64,000 nucleotides of DNA from FEN-1073 sp963780865 (GCA_963780865.1 CAWADT010000022.1:62001-126000); one strand, 5' to 3'; positions 26,059 to 34,738 are shown, counted from the first letter of the stretch. The notes: generated by a model from the sequence alone, not told the origin. Numbers and translations: made by a program.

Positions 26059-27018
26059 ATGACAGATCATCATTTCCATATGGAGGAAAATGCACAGGGG
26101 GTTTCGCTCCGGCTGGCGCTTTCGGCCGGGCTGACCGTCTGTCTGGTCGCGGCCGAGATCACGGCGGGGCTGTTTGCCAACAGCCTGGCGCTGCTCACCG
26201 ATGCGGCCCACAACGCCACCGACGTGGTCGCCATGGTCTTGAGCTGGTACGCGGTGCGCCTGGCGTTGCGTCCGGCCCATTCGGGCAAAACTTATGGGTA
26301 TCACCGGGCGGGCATTCTCGCGGCGCTGGTCAACTCCACCACGCTGGTGCTGGTCGCGCTGGGAGTTTTCTACGAAGCCTATCGCCGGATGGTCGCTCCG
26401 CCAGAGGTCCGAGCCGGGGTGCTGGTGGCCGTTGCGTCGGTTGCTTTCGGGATCAACCTCGTCACGGCGCTCCTGATCCGACGCGGGAGCGAACGCGATC
26501 TGAACCTCCGCAGCGTTTTCGTCCACCTTATGGGCGATGTGTTTTCGACGCTGGGCGCCGCCGCGGCCGGCGTTGCGATCGCGCTCACCGGCTGGGGCGG
26601 GTGGGACGCGCTGGCCGGGGCGCTGATTGGCCTGCTCATCCTCTGGAACGCGTGGGGGATTATGCGCGCGACCATCCACATCCTGCTCGAAAGCACGCCT
26701 GAGGATCTCGACGTGGAGCGCATGGTGAAGGACGTCCTGCAGGTGGGGGAAGTCCGCGGCGTGCACGACCTTCACGTCTGGTCCATCACCCGGGAGATGC
26801 GCACGCTCTCGGCGCACATTCTGGTGGGGGAGATGACCGTGCGGGAGAGCACCGCGGTGCAAATCGCCGTCGGCACGCTGCTGTGCGACAAATATGGAAT
26901 TCAGCACTCCACGCTGCAAATGGAATGCGAAAACTGTCTGCCGGATACTCTGTATTGCGACATGGCGCCGGGTGCCCACGGTTCGAACCAGCACGCGGAA
27001 AAACCTGACGAAGGGTAG
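26059..27018 (+). CDS. Cation diffusion facilitator (zinc/cadmium/cobalt-type efflux)
   Basis: A 319-residue CDF transporter with six membrane helices. The first metal site is SLALLTDAAHNATDVVAM (HxxxD in helix 2) and the second is in helix 5 (VHLMGDVFSTLGA, HxxxD); YGYHRAGILAALVNS is the conserved cytoplasmic loop. The C-terminal cytoplasmic domain (EDLDVERMVKDVLQVGEVRG, VHDLHVWSITREM) ends in a Cys-rich tail CENCLPDTLYCD that may bind metal. It would exchange divalent cations for protons. A TATAAT box lies at 26030-26035. Confidence 0.94.
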   Translation: MTDHHFHMEENAQGVSLRLALSAGLTVCLVAAEITAGLFANSLALLTDAAHNATDVVAMVLSWYAVRLALRPAHSGKTYGYHRAGILAALVNSTTLVLVALGVFYEAYRRMVAPPEVRAGVLVAVASVAFGINLVTALLIRRGSERDLNLRSVFVHLMGDVFSTLGAAAAGVAIALTGWGGWDALAGALIGLLILWNAWGIMRATIHILLESTPEDLDVERMVKDVLQVGEVRGVHDLHVWSITREMRTLSAHILVGEMTVRESTAVQIAVGTLLCDKYGIQHSTLQMECENCLPDTLYCDMAPGAHGSNQHAEKPDEG

Positions 27019-27165
27019 GTGGTCGAGCAGCGGCGAAGCCGCGTATCGAGGCCACTTGCCGTCTCCGTGAGACTGGTCTCGATACGGGCCTCGCTCTCCC
27101 GGCTTCTCGCTTCGTTCGAGGCCGGGACAGGTGCTCGGCCCTACTCGACCGCCTTGGATAAAGGT
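27019..27165. repeat. Palindromic repeat of the GGTCGAG...CTCGACC type
   Basis: GGTGGTCGAGCAGCGGCGAAGC at the left is matched by CTACTCGACCGCC at the right, with CGTATCGAGGCC / GGTCTCGATACG and CTCGCTCTCCCGGC / GAGGCCGGGA in between: a nested inverted structure of about 145 bp. A related element with the same outer and middle boxes is at 55450-55615. Confidence 0.75.
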
Positions 27166-27599
27166 TGGTCAAGCCCGCCCGCCGCGCCGCCATGAATGGC
27201 GGCGCTCTTTTATTGGATCTACCCTCATCCACAGACCTCCTGTTGTTTCGCTCCGGGAGGTGGCCGGACCTGTCCCGGAGCGCTTATCGCGAGCGCTTGC
27301 CCTGAGCGCAGCGATGGGCGCGAGTGGATGCGACGGGAGGCCGGATGAGGGAATGTTATTGCCCCGAAGGGGCATCGCGTACTCCGTCCTGCGATCCGAC
27401 ACGCTGGCAGCGCCGCGCCGCCATGAATGGCGGCGCAGGGATACAAAGCCTCCTATTGGAGGCTGAGCATTGTAGTTGGTACCGCCCCGAAGAGGGCCTG
27501 CCCTCGAGTGTTCTTATCGGGGGGCGTCGTATCCTGGCGCGGTCATTCATGACCGCGCAGTCTGCCGGATTCATCCCCGCGCGTAATATAATCCGCCGC
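27166..27599. repeat. Mosaic of palindromic modules
   Basis: CGCCGCCATGAATGGCGGCG occurs twice (around 27183 and 27418), followed by GCCCCGAAGGGGC (27360), GGTACCGCCCCGAAGAGGGC, CTCGAGTGTTCTTATCGGGGG (about 27508) and GCGCGGTCATTCATGACCGCGC (27537). Several of these are inverted copies of modules in 6680-6930. No protein-coding gene is apparent; the block ends at the -10 box of the GNAT gene. Confidence 0.65.
27587..27592 (+). promoter_or_regulatory. -10 box just before the GNAT start codon
   Basis: TATAAT at 27587-27592 lies seven bases before the ATG at 27600, so transcription from it would start at or next to the start codon, giving a leaderless mRNA. No -35 box is visible. Confidence 0.4.
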
Positions 27600-28061
27600 A
27601 TGCCCATTTTACCCGCTGGAATTTCCCTCCGCCCGGCATCCGCGGCGGACGAGCCAGCAATCCGCGCCATCGTCCGCAAAGAGGGGCTCAATCCTTTGAG
27701 TCTGCATTGGCGTAATTTTTTGTTGGCGATGAATGCGGAAGAGCGGATCGTCGGCATCGGCGCGGTGAAGCAGCACGGCGACGGATCGCGCGAATTGGCT
27801 TCGATCGCGGTTGTCCCGGAATGGCGCGGGCGTGGCGTGGCGGGCGTCGTGATCGACACTCTGCTGAGCCGCGAATCCGGTCCGCTGTATCTTACCTGCC
27901 GCGATAAAATGGCGCCTTTCTACGAACGCTTCGGCTTCCGTAGAATTGGAGAAGAAGAAATGACGCCCTACTTCCGCAGGTTGTCCCGGATCGTCGGCGT
28001 GGTCATCCATTTGGTCCGGGCCGGGAACGGGCCGGTGGTGATGAAAAAGGATAATCGGTAA
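27600..28061 (+). CDS. GNAT-family N-acetyltransferase
   Basis: A 153-residue acetyl-CoA-dependent acetyltransferase. The fold is shown by ISLRPASAADEPAIRAIVR at the N-terminus, the acetyl-CoA pyrophosphate loop ELASIAVVPEWRGRGVAGVV and FYERFGFRRIGEEEM near the end. The ATG at 27600 gives the natural family start; the frame is open upstream through repeats but carries no family sequence. There is no ribosome site; instead a TATAAT lies directly upstream. Substrate unknown. Confidence 0.88.
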   Translation: MPILPAGISLRPASAADEPAIRAIVRKEGLNPLSLHWRNFLLAMNAEERIVGIGAVKQHGDGSRELASIAVVPEWRGRGVAGVVIDTLLSRESGPLYLTCRDKMAPFYERFGFRRIGEEEMTPYFRRLSRIVGVVIHLVRAGNGPVVMKKDNR

Positions 28062-28421
28062 ATAGAATCCTCTGAAAAAGGTTCGCTCGTCGGATGACCG
28101 GCCGCCGAATATTAGCAGCCCCCGCTTTCCTCGCTTCCCACGCTCCCCTCGCTACCCTCGCTACCCTCGCTGCCCTCGCGTAGCGAGGTCAGGCGCAAAG
28201 GCGGACGCCGGATAAATCCAACCTTCAGGCCCGGCTGTGGACCAGGCGACTCACCTCGCGTTTTTTACGGGGGCTGTTGCGGGTTCGGAGCTCTGTATGA
28301 ACAATGATTTATTGAGATTTCATATACTGATTCTTCGGATAATCTAGTAATAAAAGGTTGGCCGGCGAAGGCATTTACATCTTTATTAGTTTTTGCGGAT
28401 AAACCACTTCGATTCCTATTT
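28062..28421. other. Non-coding spacer with short tandem repeat
   Basis: No gene is seen between the acetyltransferase and the HIT gene. The main feature is the 9-bp tandem repeat at 28142-28177; the rest is unremarkable AT-richer sequence toward 28300-28380. Confidence 0.5.
28142..28177. repeat. 9-bp tandem repeat
   Basis: Four units of GCTACCCTC (GCTCCCCTC, GCTACCCTC, GCTACCCTC, GCTGCCCTC) stand in a row, preceded by a degenerate GCTTTCCTC and followed by GCGTAGCGAGG, which can fold back on the repeat. Confidence 0.8.
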
Positions 28422-28898
28422 TTATTTCCACGCTGCCCGGATCTTCTTCCACGTCTCTTCCAAACTCTCCGGCAGCACGCGCACCTCGCCCATCACGCTC
28501 ATAAAGTTGGTGTCCCCCGACCAGCGCGGAACGATGTGCAGGTGGACGTGGTCGGCGATGCCGGCGCCGGCCGCCTCGCCGATGTTCGCGCCGAGGTTGA
28601 ATGCCGGCGCGCGGTAGGCCGCCCGCAGCGCGGCCAGCGCCTGTTTGGCGAGTGCGAACATCTCCATCCAACTCTCCACCGGCACTTTTTCGATCGAGTC
28701 GACATGTTCGTGCGGGACGATCATCAAGTGACCGGCGGTGTACGGATAGCGATTGAGGATCGCGTACGCTCGTTTGCCGCAAGCCACGATCAGCGCCTGC
28801 TCGTCGCTCTGGTTGAGCGCTTGGCAGAAAATACAGCCTTTTTCCTTACCGTGCCCTTCGATATATTTCATCCGCCAGGGGGACCAGATGCGCTTCAT
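28422..28898 (-). CDS. HIT family hydrolase (Ap4A/nucleotide-binding)
   Basis: A 158-residue histidine-triad protein. It starts MKRIWSPWRMKYIEG, the opening seen in bacterial Ap4A phosphorylase/hydrolase-like HIT proteins, has the zinc-type pair CIFC, HLMIVPHEHVDSI, and ends its core with the triad HVHLHIVPRW. It hydrolyses or transfers nucleotidyl groups from dinucleoside polyphosphates or adenylated substrates. The ATG at 28898 is preceded after seven bases by TAAAAT (minus strand), with no ribosome site. Confidence 0.93.
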   Translation of the reverse strand: MKRIWSPWRMKYIEGHGKEKGCIFCQALNQSDEQALIVACGKRAYAILNRYPYTAGHLMIVPHEHVDSIEKVPVESWMEMFALAKQALAALRAAYRAPAFNLGANIGEAAGAGIADHVHLHIVPRWSGDTNFMSVMGEVRVLPESLEETWKKIRAAWK

Positions 28899-29064
28899 AA
28901 CAGGGATTTTATCAAGGAAAAGGAAAAATGGCTTATTGCGCCCGTTGCGGATAAACCGGTTTAATAGCGTTTTTTCGGCCGAGCGATCGACTTTCCATCC
29001 AATTCGCCTGTCCGCTAATTGCTTCTTGTTCCGTCCATTTTTCGAGTAAAATTGCCGTCTTGCC

Positions 29065-29093
29065 TTGCGGTGGCCTAGCCCCTCTGGTATAAT
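29065..29093 (+). promoter_or_regulatory. Promoter of the tRNA-tuf operon
   Basis: TTGCGG (29065-29070), a 17-bp spacer and TATAAT (29088-29093) form a sigma70-type promoter. Transcription would start near 29100, 27 bases before the first tRNA gene, and can run through the three tRNAs into tuf. Confidence 0.75.
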
Positions 29094-29126
29094 CGTGTGG
29101 CCCGGAATAGGGGCGTTTTTAACTAC

Positions 29127-29199
29127 GCCGACGTAGCTCAATCGGCAGAGCAACCGCCTTGTAAGTGGTAGGTTATGGGTTCGATTCCCATCGTCGGCT
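29127..29199 (+). tRNA. tRNA-Thr (anticodon TGT)
   Basis: The acceptor stem GCCGACG pairs with CGTCGGC, the D-arm is AGCTCAATCGGCAGAGC, the anticodon loop is CTTGTAA (anticodon TGT), and the T-arm is GTTCGATTC. CCA is not encoded. Confidence 0.95.
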
Positions 29200-29349
29200 T
29201 GGGCGAACATACCGGGTGACCGGTGTTAACAACATCCGATCCGCGCTGGAGGGCGGCGGGCGTGGCGGGCGGGCGACCGCACCGGTGTAGGGGCGATGCA
29301 TGCATCGCCTCTTGTAGCGGATCGGTCTCCCGCCGGCGACGGCGAATAT

Positions 29350-29435
29350 GGGCGGTTACCCAAGTGGCCAAAGGGGACTGACTGTAAATCAGTTGGCAGC
29401 AGCCTTCGGAGGTTCAAATCCTTCACCGCCCACCA
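29350..29435 (+). tRNA. tRNA-Tyr (anticodon GTA)
   Basis: The acceptor stem GGGCGGT pairs with ACCGCCC, the anticodon stem GACTGA/TCAGTT surrounds the loop with GTA, and the long variable arm (GGCAGCAGCCTTC region) marks a class II tRNA. ACCA follows, so CCA is encoded here. Confidence 0.95.
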
Positions 29436-29520
29436 TCGGGGTTAAGCCTGCCCCCTGAGCGAGTTGTACCGGTGATCTTCCGGTGCGGCGATTTCGCGAG
29501 GGGGGCTTGCCTGCCCTCCA

Positions 29521-29593
29521 GCCCGCGTAGCTCAGTCGGTAGAGCACACCCTTGGTAAGGGTGGGGTCATGGGTCCAATTCCCATCGCGGGCT
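29521..29593 (+). tRNA. tRNA-Thr (anticodon GGT)
   Basis: The acceptor stem GCCCGCG pairs with CGCGGGC, the D-arm is AGCTCAGTCGGTAGAGC, the anticodon loop is TTGGTAA (anticodon GGT) and the T-arm is GGTCCAATTCC, with an unusual C in GTCCAA in place of GTTCAA. It lies 47 bp before tuf. Confidence 0.93.
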
Positions 29594-29640
29594 CTCGTCG
29601 GCCGGAAGAAGACGCTCATCTTTTCTGAGGAGAAGCGACC

Positions 29641-30840
<1,200 letters not shown>

Positions 30841-30880
30841 AAGGAGCCGCGGAGCTTTCCTTCCGCGGAAGGAATAGAGG

Positions 30881-31048
30881 ATGCCAAAATCGAAAGATGT
30901 CCGGCCGGTAATCACGCTGGCCTGCTCCGACTGCAAGGAGCGCAACTATACGACCCAGAAAAACCGGCGCAACGATCAGGCGCGGCTGGAACTCAAGAAA
31001 TATTGCCCGCATTGCCGCAAGCATACGTTGCACAAGGAATCAAAATAA
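30881..31048 (+). CDS. rpmG: Ribosomal protein L33
   Basis: A 55-residue protein, MPKSKDVRPVITLACSDCKE..., with two CxxC pairs (CSDC and CPHC), so the zinc-binding form of L33. The sequence CKERNYTTQKNRRN is diagnostic. A GGAAGGAATAGAGG stretch gives the ribosome site. It is short and easily missed, but it occupies the conserved place between tuf and tRNA-Trp/secE. Confidence 0.96.
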   Translation: MPKSKDVRPVITLACSDCKERNYTTQKNRRNDQARLELKKYCPHCRKHTLHKESK

Positions 31049-31108
31049 TCGCGTAGGGGCGGATCGCTGATCCGCCCGAATTGGGCGCACAACCGTGCGC
31101 ACCAACCT

Positions 31109-31182
31109 AGGCCAGTAGCTCAATTTGGCAGAGCACCGCTCTCCAAAAGCGGGGGTTGTGGGTTCAATTCCTGCCTGGCCTG
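31109..31182 (+). tRNA. tRNA-Trp (anticodon CCA)
   Basis: The acceptor stem AGGCCAG pairs with CTGGCCT with G as discriminator, the D-arm is AGCTCAATTTGGCAGAGC, the anticodon loop CTCCAAA carries CCA, and the T-arm is GTTCAATTC. It sits between rpmG and secE, as in many bacteria. Confidence 0.95.
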
Positions 31183-31246
31183 CCTGATGGTGTCGACCGG
31201 ATCGTCGATCCGGTCTACAACTACGAACGATGGAATGAGGTGCACC

Positions 31247-31456
31247 GTGCCGAAAAGTCAATCGTCCCGCCAGCCGAATTTCCTCGTCCGTTTCATCAAC
31301 GAGACGATGGGAGAACTGCGCAAGGTCACCTGGCCGACGCGCGATGAAGCGCTGCGCCTGACGGCGATCGTGCTGGCGGTGATGGTCGCCACCAGCATCT
31401 TCCTCGGCGCGATCGACGCTTTGCTCACCGAAGGTTTCCGCGCTTTGCTAGGGTAA
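31247..31456 (+). CDS. secE: Preprotein translocase subunit SecE
   Basis: A 69-residue single-span subunit of the Sec translocon. The amphipathic SecE helix FINETMGELRKVTWPTRDE is diagnostic, followed by one membrane helix (TAIVLAVMVATSIFLGAIDA). I choose the GTG at 31247 with GAGGTG upstream; an ATG at 31235 is also in frame. It lies 20 bp before nusG. Confidence 0.95.
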   Translation: MPKSQSSRQPNFLVRFINETMGELRKVTWPTRDEALRLTAIVLAVMVATSIFLGAIDALLTEGFRALLG

Positions 31457-31476
31457 CCACTCCGAGGATTATCGCA

Positions 31477-32193
31477 ATGTGGGAAGACCCGGAACACGAG
31501 GAAATGGAATCCGAACCGGAGGAGGAAAAGAAGGAAGAATCCTCCGCGGAAACGCCCGCCTACGAACCCTCCGGCGCGGCGGCGGCCCCGTCCGGGGAGA
31601 TTGTGATTCCCGCCTCCCTCGAAGCCCATGCGGCCGAATTGCTGGGCGGGGAACACGCCGAACCGGGGGACGGACGCGCCTGGTACGTCGTTCACTGCTA
31701 TTCCGGGCAGGAAAACAAGGTGCGCCACAACCTCGAGCAGCGCATCGATACGATGGATATGAAGAATAAGATTTTCGACATCATTATTCCCACCATCGAG
31801 GAGATCGAGGTCAAGGAAGGAAAACGCCGCACCGTCGAAAAGCGGGTTTACCCGGGTTACCTTATGGTGCAGATGGTCTTGACGGAGGAATCCTGGTTCG
31901 TCGTGCGCAACACCCCGGGCGTGACCGGGTTCGTGGGCATGGGCAATACGCCCACCGCGCTGCGCACCGAGGAAGTGGCGCAGATACTGCACCGGATGGA
32001 GACCACCACTCCGACCGTCCGCCCGACCTACAAACCCCAGCAAAAAGTCCGCATCATCGACGGACCGTTCAACGAATTCGTCGGCACGGTCGAGAGCATC
32101 GATATGGACCGCGGCAAAGTCCGCGTGCTCGTTTCCTTTTTCGGCCGCGAAACGCCCGTGGAGCTGGATTTTCTGCAGGTGGAAAAAACCTGA
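31477..32193 (+). CDS. nusG: Transcription termination/antitermination factor NusG
   Basis: A 238-residue NusG. The NGN domain (WYVVHCYSGQENKVRHNLEQ ... RVYPGYLMVQM) begins only near residue 68; before it is a long acidic, Glu-rich and Ala/Pro-rich extension. The KOW domain is KVRIIDGPFNEFVGTVESID, with the C-terminal ETPVELDFLQVEK. It binds RNA polymerase, and couples it to the ribosome or Rho. The N-terminal extension is absent from most short NusG proteins but is seen in Chloroflexota-like lineages. Confidence 0.97.
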   Translation: MWEDPEHEEMESEPEEEKKEESSAETPAYEPSGAAAAPSGEIVIPASLEAHAAELLGGEHAEPGDGRAWYVVHCYSGQENKVRHNLEQRIDTMDMKNKIFDIIIPTIEEIEVKEGKRRTVEKRVYPGYLMVQMVLTEESWFVVRNTPGVTGFVGMGNTPTALRTEEVAQILHRMETTTPTVRPTYKPQQKVRIIDGPFNEFVGTVESIDMDRGKVRVLVSFFGRETPVELDFLQVEKT

Positions 32194-32212
32194 CGCAGCT
32201 CCCTCTTAATCC

Positions 32213-32297
32213 GTGGGAGGGCCGCCCATCGGCCCGGCCACCCCGCGTTCGCTGTTTTCGGATTGGGAAGCGAATGCGGGGATAACACCACAAGGAG
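32213..32297 (+). promoter_or_regulatory. Structured leader in front of rplK (copy 1 of a duplicated element)
   Basis: GTGGGAGGGCCG..CGGCCC forms one stem, CCCCGCGTTCGCT..AGCGAATGCGGGG forms a second, and the opening GTGG can pair with CCAC just before the ribosome site, closing a junction. An almost identical element precedes rplA (32731-32815), with differences mainly in loops (CCCAT versus AAAA; TTTTCGGATT versus TTCTAGCAGT). This suggests an RNA element controlling L11 and L1 synthesis, possibly bound by L1; the binding partner is inferred. Confidence 0.65.
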
Positions 32298-32304
32298 AAT
32301 TCCA

Positions 32305-32730
32305 GTGGCAAAAAAATTGAAAGTCGTCGTTCGTCTGCAGATCGAGGCCGCCAAGGCCAACCCCGCGCCGCCCATCGGTCCGGCGCTGGCCGGCCATGGC
32401 ATCAACCTGATGGCCTTCTGCAAGGAGTACAACGCGCGCACCGCCGGACGCGCCGGGGAGATCATCCCGGCCGAGATCAGCATCTTCACCGACGGGTCGT
32501 TCACGTTCATCCTGAAAACCCCGCCCACCCCGGTTCTGCTGCGCAAAGCGGCGGGGGTGGAGAAGGGTTCCGGCGAACCGAACCGGACCAAAGTGGGCAA
32601 GGTGACGCGCAAGCAGGTCCGCGAGATCGCCGAACTCAAACTCAAGGACATGAACGCGGTGGACCTGGAAGGCGCCATGCATATGGTGGAAGGCACCGCG
32701 CGCAATATGGGCATCACCATCGAGGAATAA
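32305..32730 (+). CDS. rplK: Ribosomal protein L11
   Basis: A 141-residue L11, starting at a GTG (32305) behind AAGGAG. The N-terminal domain has the conserved QIEAAKANPAPPIGPALAG (the thiostrepton-site proline region) and GINLMAFCKEYNART; the C-terminal RNA-binding domain has KTPPTPVLLRKAAG and GKVTRKQVREIAELKLKDMN. Full family length. Confidence 0.97.
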   Translation: MAKKLKVVVRLQIEAAKANPAPPIGPALAGHGINLMAFCKEYNARTAGRAGEIIPAEISIFTDGSFTFILKTPPTPVLLRKAAGVEKGSGEPNRTKVGKVTRKQVREIAELKLKDMNAVDLEGAMHMVEGTARNMGITIEE

Positions 32731-32815
32731 GTGGGAGGGCCGCAAAACGGCCCGGCTACCCCGCGTTCGCTGTTCTAGCAGTGGGAAGCGAAGGCGGGGC
32801 CAAAACCACCAGGAG
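32731..32815 (+). promoter_or_regulatory. Structured leader in front of rplA (copy 2 of a duplicated element)
   Basis: It starts directly after the rplK stop codon. The stems GGGCCG/CGGCCC and CCCCGCGTTCGCT/AGCGAAGGCGGGG and the closing GTGG/CCAC pair match copy 1 in front of rplK, while loops differ. Conservation of stems and of the distance to the ribosome site (CCACCAGGAG) argues for a function in translation of L1. Confidence 0.65.
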
Positions 32816-32821
32816 ACAACA

Positions 32822-33535
32822 ATGGCCAATCGTGGAAAGAAATACCTGGCTGCCGCCAAGCTAGTCGATCCGGAAAAGTTGTATTCTCCCGCGGAAGCCG
32901 TGAAGCTGGTCCAGTCCACGTCGATCACCAAATTCGACGGCACCGTGGAGGTGCACATGCACCTCGGCGTGGACCCGAAGCAGGCGGAACAGCAGGTTCG
33001 CGACGTAGTCGTGCTGCCGCACGGTCTGGGCAAGACGATCCGGGTGCTGGTCTTCACGGCCGGCGAATCCGCCAAGCAGGCCCAGGCGGCCGGAGCGGAA
33101 TTCATCGCCGACAGCGATGAGATGGTCAAGAAAATCCAGGACGGCTGGACCGACTTCGACGTGGCGATCGCCACGCCGGAAATGATGAGCAAGGTCGGAA
33201 AGCTCGGACGCGTGCTCGGCCCGCGGGGGCTCATGCCCAATCCCAAGGCCGGCACGGTGGTGCCCCCCGAAGACATCGCCAAGGCGGTGAAGGAAGCCAA
33301 GGCCGGGCGGGTGGAATTCCGGGTCGATAAAACAGGCAACCTGCACGTCATCATCGGGAAAGCCTCCTTCACGGAAAAAGCGCTCTACGAGAATTTCGCC
33401 ACGCTGATGGAGGCCATCAAACGGGCCCGGCCGGCGTCGCTCAAGGGGGTGTTTATCCGCAAGATCGTGATGACCACCACCATGGGGCCCGGCGTGCACG
33501 TGGACCCGGCCGGCGCGCAGGCGCTCGAGGCGTAA
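32822..33535 (+). CDS. rplA: Ribosomal protein L1
   Basis: A 237-residue L1 with the family blocks TKFDGTVEVHMHLGVDPKQ, VVLPHGLGKTIRVLVF, GRVLGPRGLMPNPKAGTV and EFRVDKTGNLHVIIGKASF. In other bacteria L1 represses its own operon by binding leader mRNA, which is relevant to the duplicated leaders before rplK and rplA. An AGGAGA site lies before the ATG. Confidence 0.97.
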   Translation: MANRGKKYLAAAKLVDPEKLYSPAEAVKLVQSTSITKFDGTVEVHMHLGVDPKQAEQQVRDVVVLPHGLGKTIRVLVFTAGESAKQAQAAGAEFIADSDEMVKKIQDGWTDFDVAIATPEMMSKVGKLGRVLGPRGLMPNPKAGTVVPPEDIAKAVKEAKAGRVEFRVDKTGNLHVIIGKASFTEKALYENFATLMEAIKRARPASLKGVFIRKIVMTTTMGPGVHVDPAGAQALEA

Positions 33536-33557
33536 ATCCGCCGCGCCTCCGCCGTGG

Positions 33558-33566
33558 TGTTATAAT
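33558..33566 (+). promoter_or_regulatory. Extended -10 promoter for rplJL
   Basis: TGTTATAAT has the TGn-TATAAT form of an extended -10 (TATAAT at 33561-33566), 26 bases after the rplA stop. No -35 box is seen. Transcription would begin just before the L10 leader, so rplJL can be expressed separately from rplKA. Confidence 0.65.
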
Positions 33567-33567
33567 C

Positions 33568-33725
33568 GGAACAGTTGAATAAACGCTTCGCCGTAGACAG
33601 CAGGCGCCCCGCGGAAACGAGGGGCCGAAGCGCCCTGCCGAGGTGAAGATTTCCTTTCCGCCCCGGTGTGGGGCAAGCGGAAGTCTTTGCTGGGAACGCG
33701 CGAGGCAAAGACTTTTCGTTTTGGA
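33568..33725 (+). promoter_or_regulatory. Ribosomal protein L10 leader with intrinsic terminator hairpin
   Basis: The sequence CGCCGTAGACAGCAGGCGC ... GCGCCCTGCCGAGGTGAA is the conserved core of the L10 leader, the mRNA site bound by the L10(L12)4 complex. It is followed by a terminator-like hairpin, AAGTCTTTGC (33681-33690) with GCAAAGACTT (33705-33714) and then TTCGTTTTG, which implies that L10 binding can switch transcription attenuation. The rplJ ribosome site comes directly after. Confidence 0.9.
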
Positions 33726-33740
33726 TGGGAGGTGAGAGAT

Positions 33741-34268
33741 TTGGCGCTGACTCCGGAACAAAAGAAAGAACGGGTAGCCGAATACGTGAAACTGCTCAAG
33801 AAGAGCCAGGGGATCATCCTGGCCGAATTCGGCGGGTTGGCCATGCCCGGAATGAATACGCTCCGCAACCGCGTGCGCGAGTCCCAGGGAGAAGTGCATG
33901 TTGTGAAAAACTCCCTGGCGGCGATTGCCATGCGGGATGCCGGCCTGGCCGCCTCCGCGGAAAAGATCGCCGGCAGCACCCTGATGGCCTTCGGTCTCGT
34001 CGATGTCGTCGGCGTGGCCAAGGCGGTCGTGGATGGTGCCAGAGAATCCGAGTTCCTGAAAATCAAGGGCGGGCTCCTGAACGGCAAACTGCTGACGCCG
34101 GCCGAAGTGAAAGCGTTGGCCACACTGCCGCCGCTGCCCGTCATTCGCGCCCGGTTGGCGGGCGTGCTGAAAGCGCCGGCGGCCAAAGTGGCGGGTACCA
34201 TCGCCGCCCCGGCGCGCAACCTGGTGGGCGTGGTCAAAGCCTACTCGCAAAAATCGGCCGCGGCTTGA
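33741..34268 (+). CDS. rplJ: Ribosomal protein L10
   Basis: A 175-residue L10, anchor of the L7/L12 stalk. It begins ALTPEQKKERVAEYVKLLK from a TTG start (33741) with GGGAGGTGAGAG upstream, then GIILAEFGGLAMPGMNTLRN and VVKNSLAAIAMRDAG, the rRNA-binding region, and a C-terminal helix (PARNLVGVVKAYSQK) that binds L12 dimers. Upstream frame through the leader hairpin is not part of the protein. Confidence 0.96.
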   Translation: MALTPEQKKERVAEYVKLLKKSQGIILAEFGGLAMPGMNTLRNRVRESQGEVHVVKNSLAAIAMRDAGLAASAEKIAGSTLMAFGLVDVVGVAKAVVDGARESEFLKIKGGLLNGKLLTPAEVKALATLPPLPVIRARLAGVLKAPAAKVAGTIAAPARNLVGVVKAYSQKSAAA

Positions 34269-34335
34269 AACGGCCGCACCCGACCCATCCATCCGCTTAC
34301 TCTGAAAGAAAATTTTTCCAAGGAGATTTTTCGCA

Positions 34336-34719
34336 ATGGCTGATTTACAGAAAATAGTGGACGAGCTGAGCACGCTCTCCGTGATCGAAGCGGCCGAACT
34401 GGCCAAGTTGCTCGAGGAAAAATGGGGCGTGTCCGCGGCGGCGCCCGTCGCCATGGCCATGGCTCCCGGCGCGGCCGGCGCTGCCGCCGCCCCCGCGGAA
34501 GAAGAGAAGACCGAATTTACCGTCATCCTCAAGGATGCCGGCGCGAAGAAGATCGACGTCATCCGCGTCATCCGCCAGCTGACCAGCCTCGGACTCAAGG
34601 AAGCCAAGGACCTTTCCGAGACGGCGGGCGCCAAGGTGGTCGAAGCGGTCACCAAGGAAGTCGCCGCCGACGCCAAGGCCAAGCTCGAGGCCGCCGGCGC
34701 GAGCGTGGAAGTGAAGTAG
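34336..34719 (+). CDS. rplL: Ribosomal protein L7/L12
   Basis: A 127-residue stalk protein: the N-terminal dimerisation helix pair (LQKIVDELSTLSVIEAAELA), an Ala/Pro hinge (AAAPVAMAMAPGAAGAAAAP) and the C-terminal factor-binding domain (EFTVILKDAGAKKIDVIRVI). AAGGAGA precedes the start. The gene ends the ribosomal block; a terminator follows, and rpoB is not downstream. Confidence 0.97.
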   Translation: MADLQKIVDELSTLSVIEAAELAKLLEEKWGVSAAAPVAMAMAPGAAGAAAAPAEEEKTEFTVILKDAGAKKIDVIRVIRQLTSLGLKEAKDLSETAGAKVVEAVTKEVAADAKAKLEAAGASVEVK

Positions 34720-34738
34720 TTTTTCCTGCAAAGTTGAG

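Noticed and set aside
28142..28177. A CRISPR array
   Set aside because: The repeats are adjacent 9-bp units without spacers, and no cas genes are present in the window.
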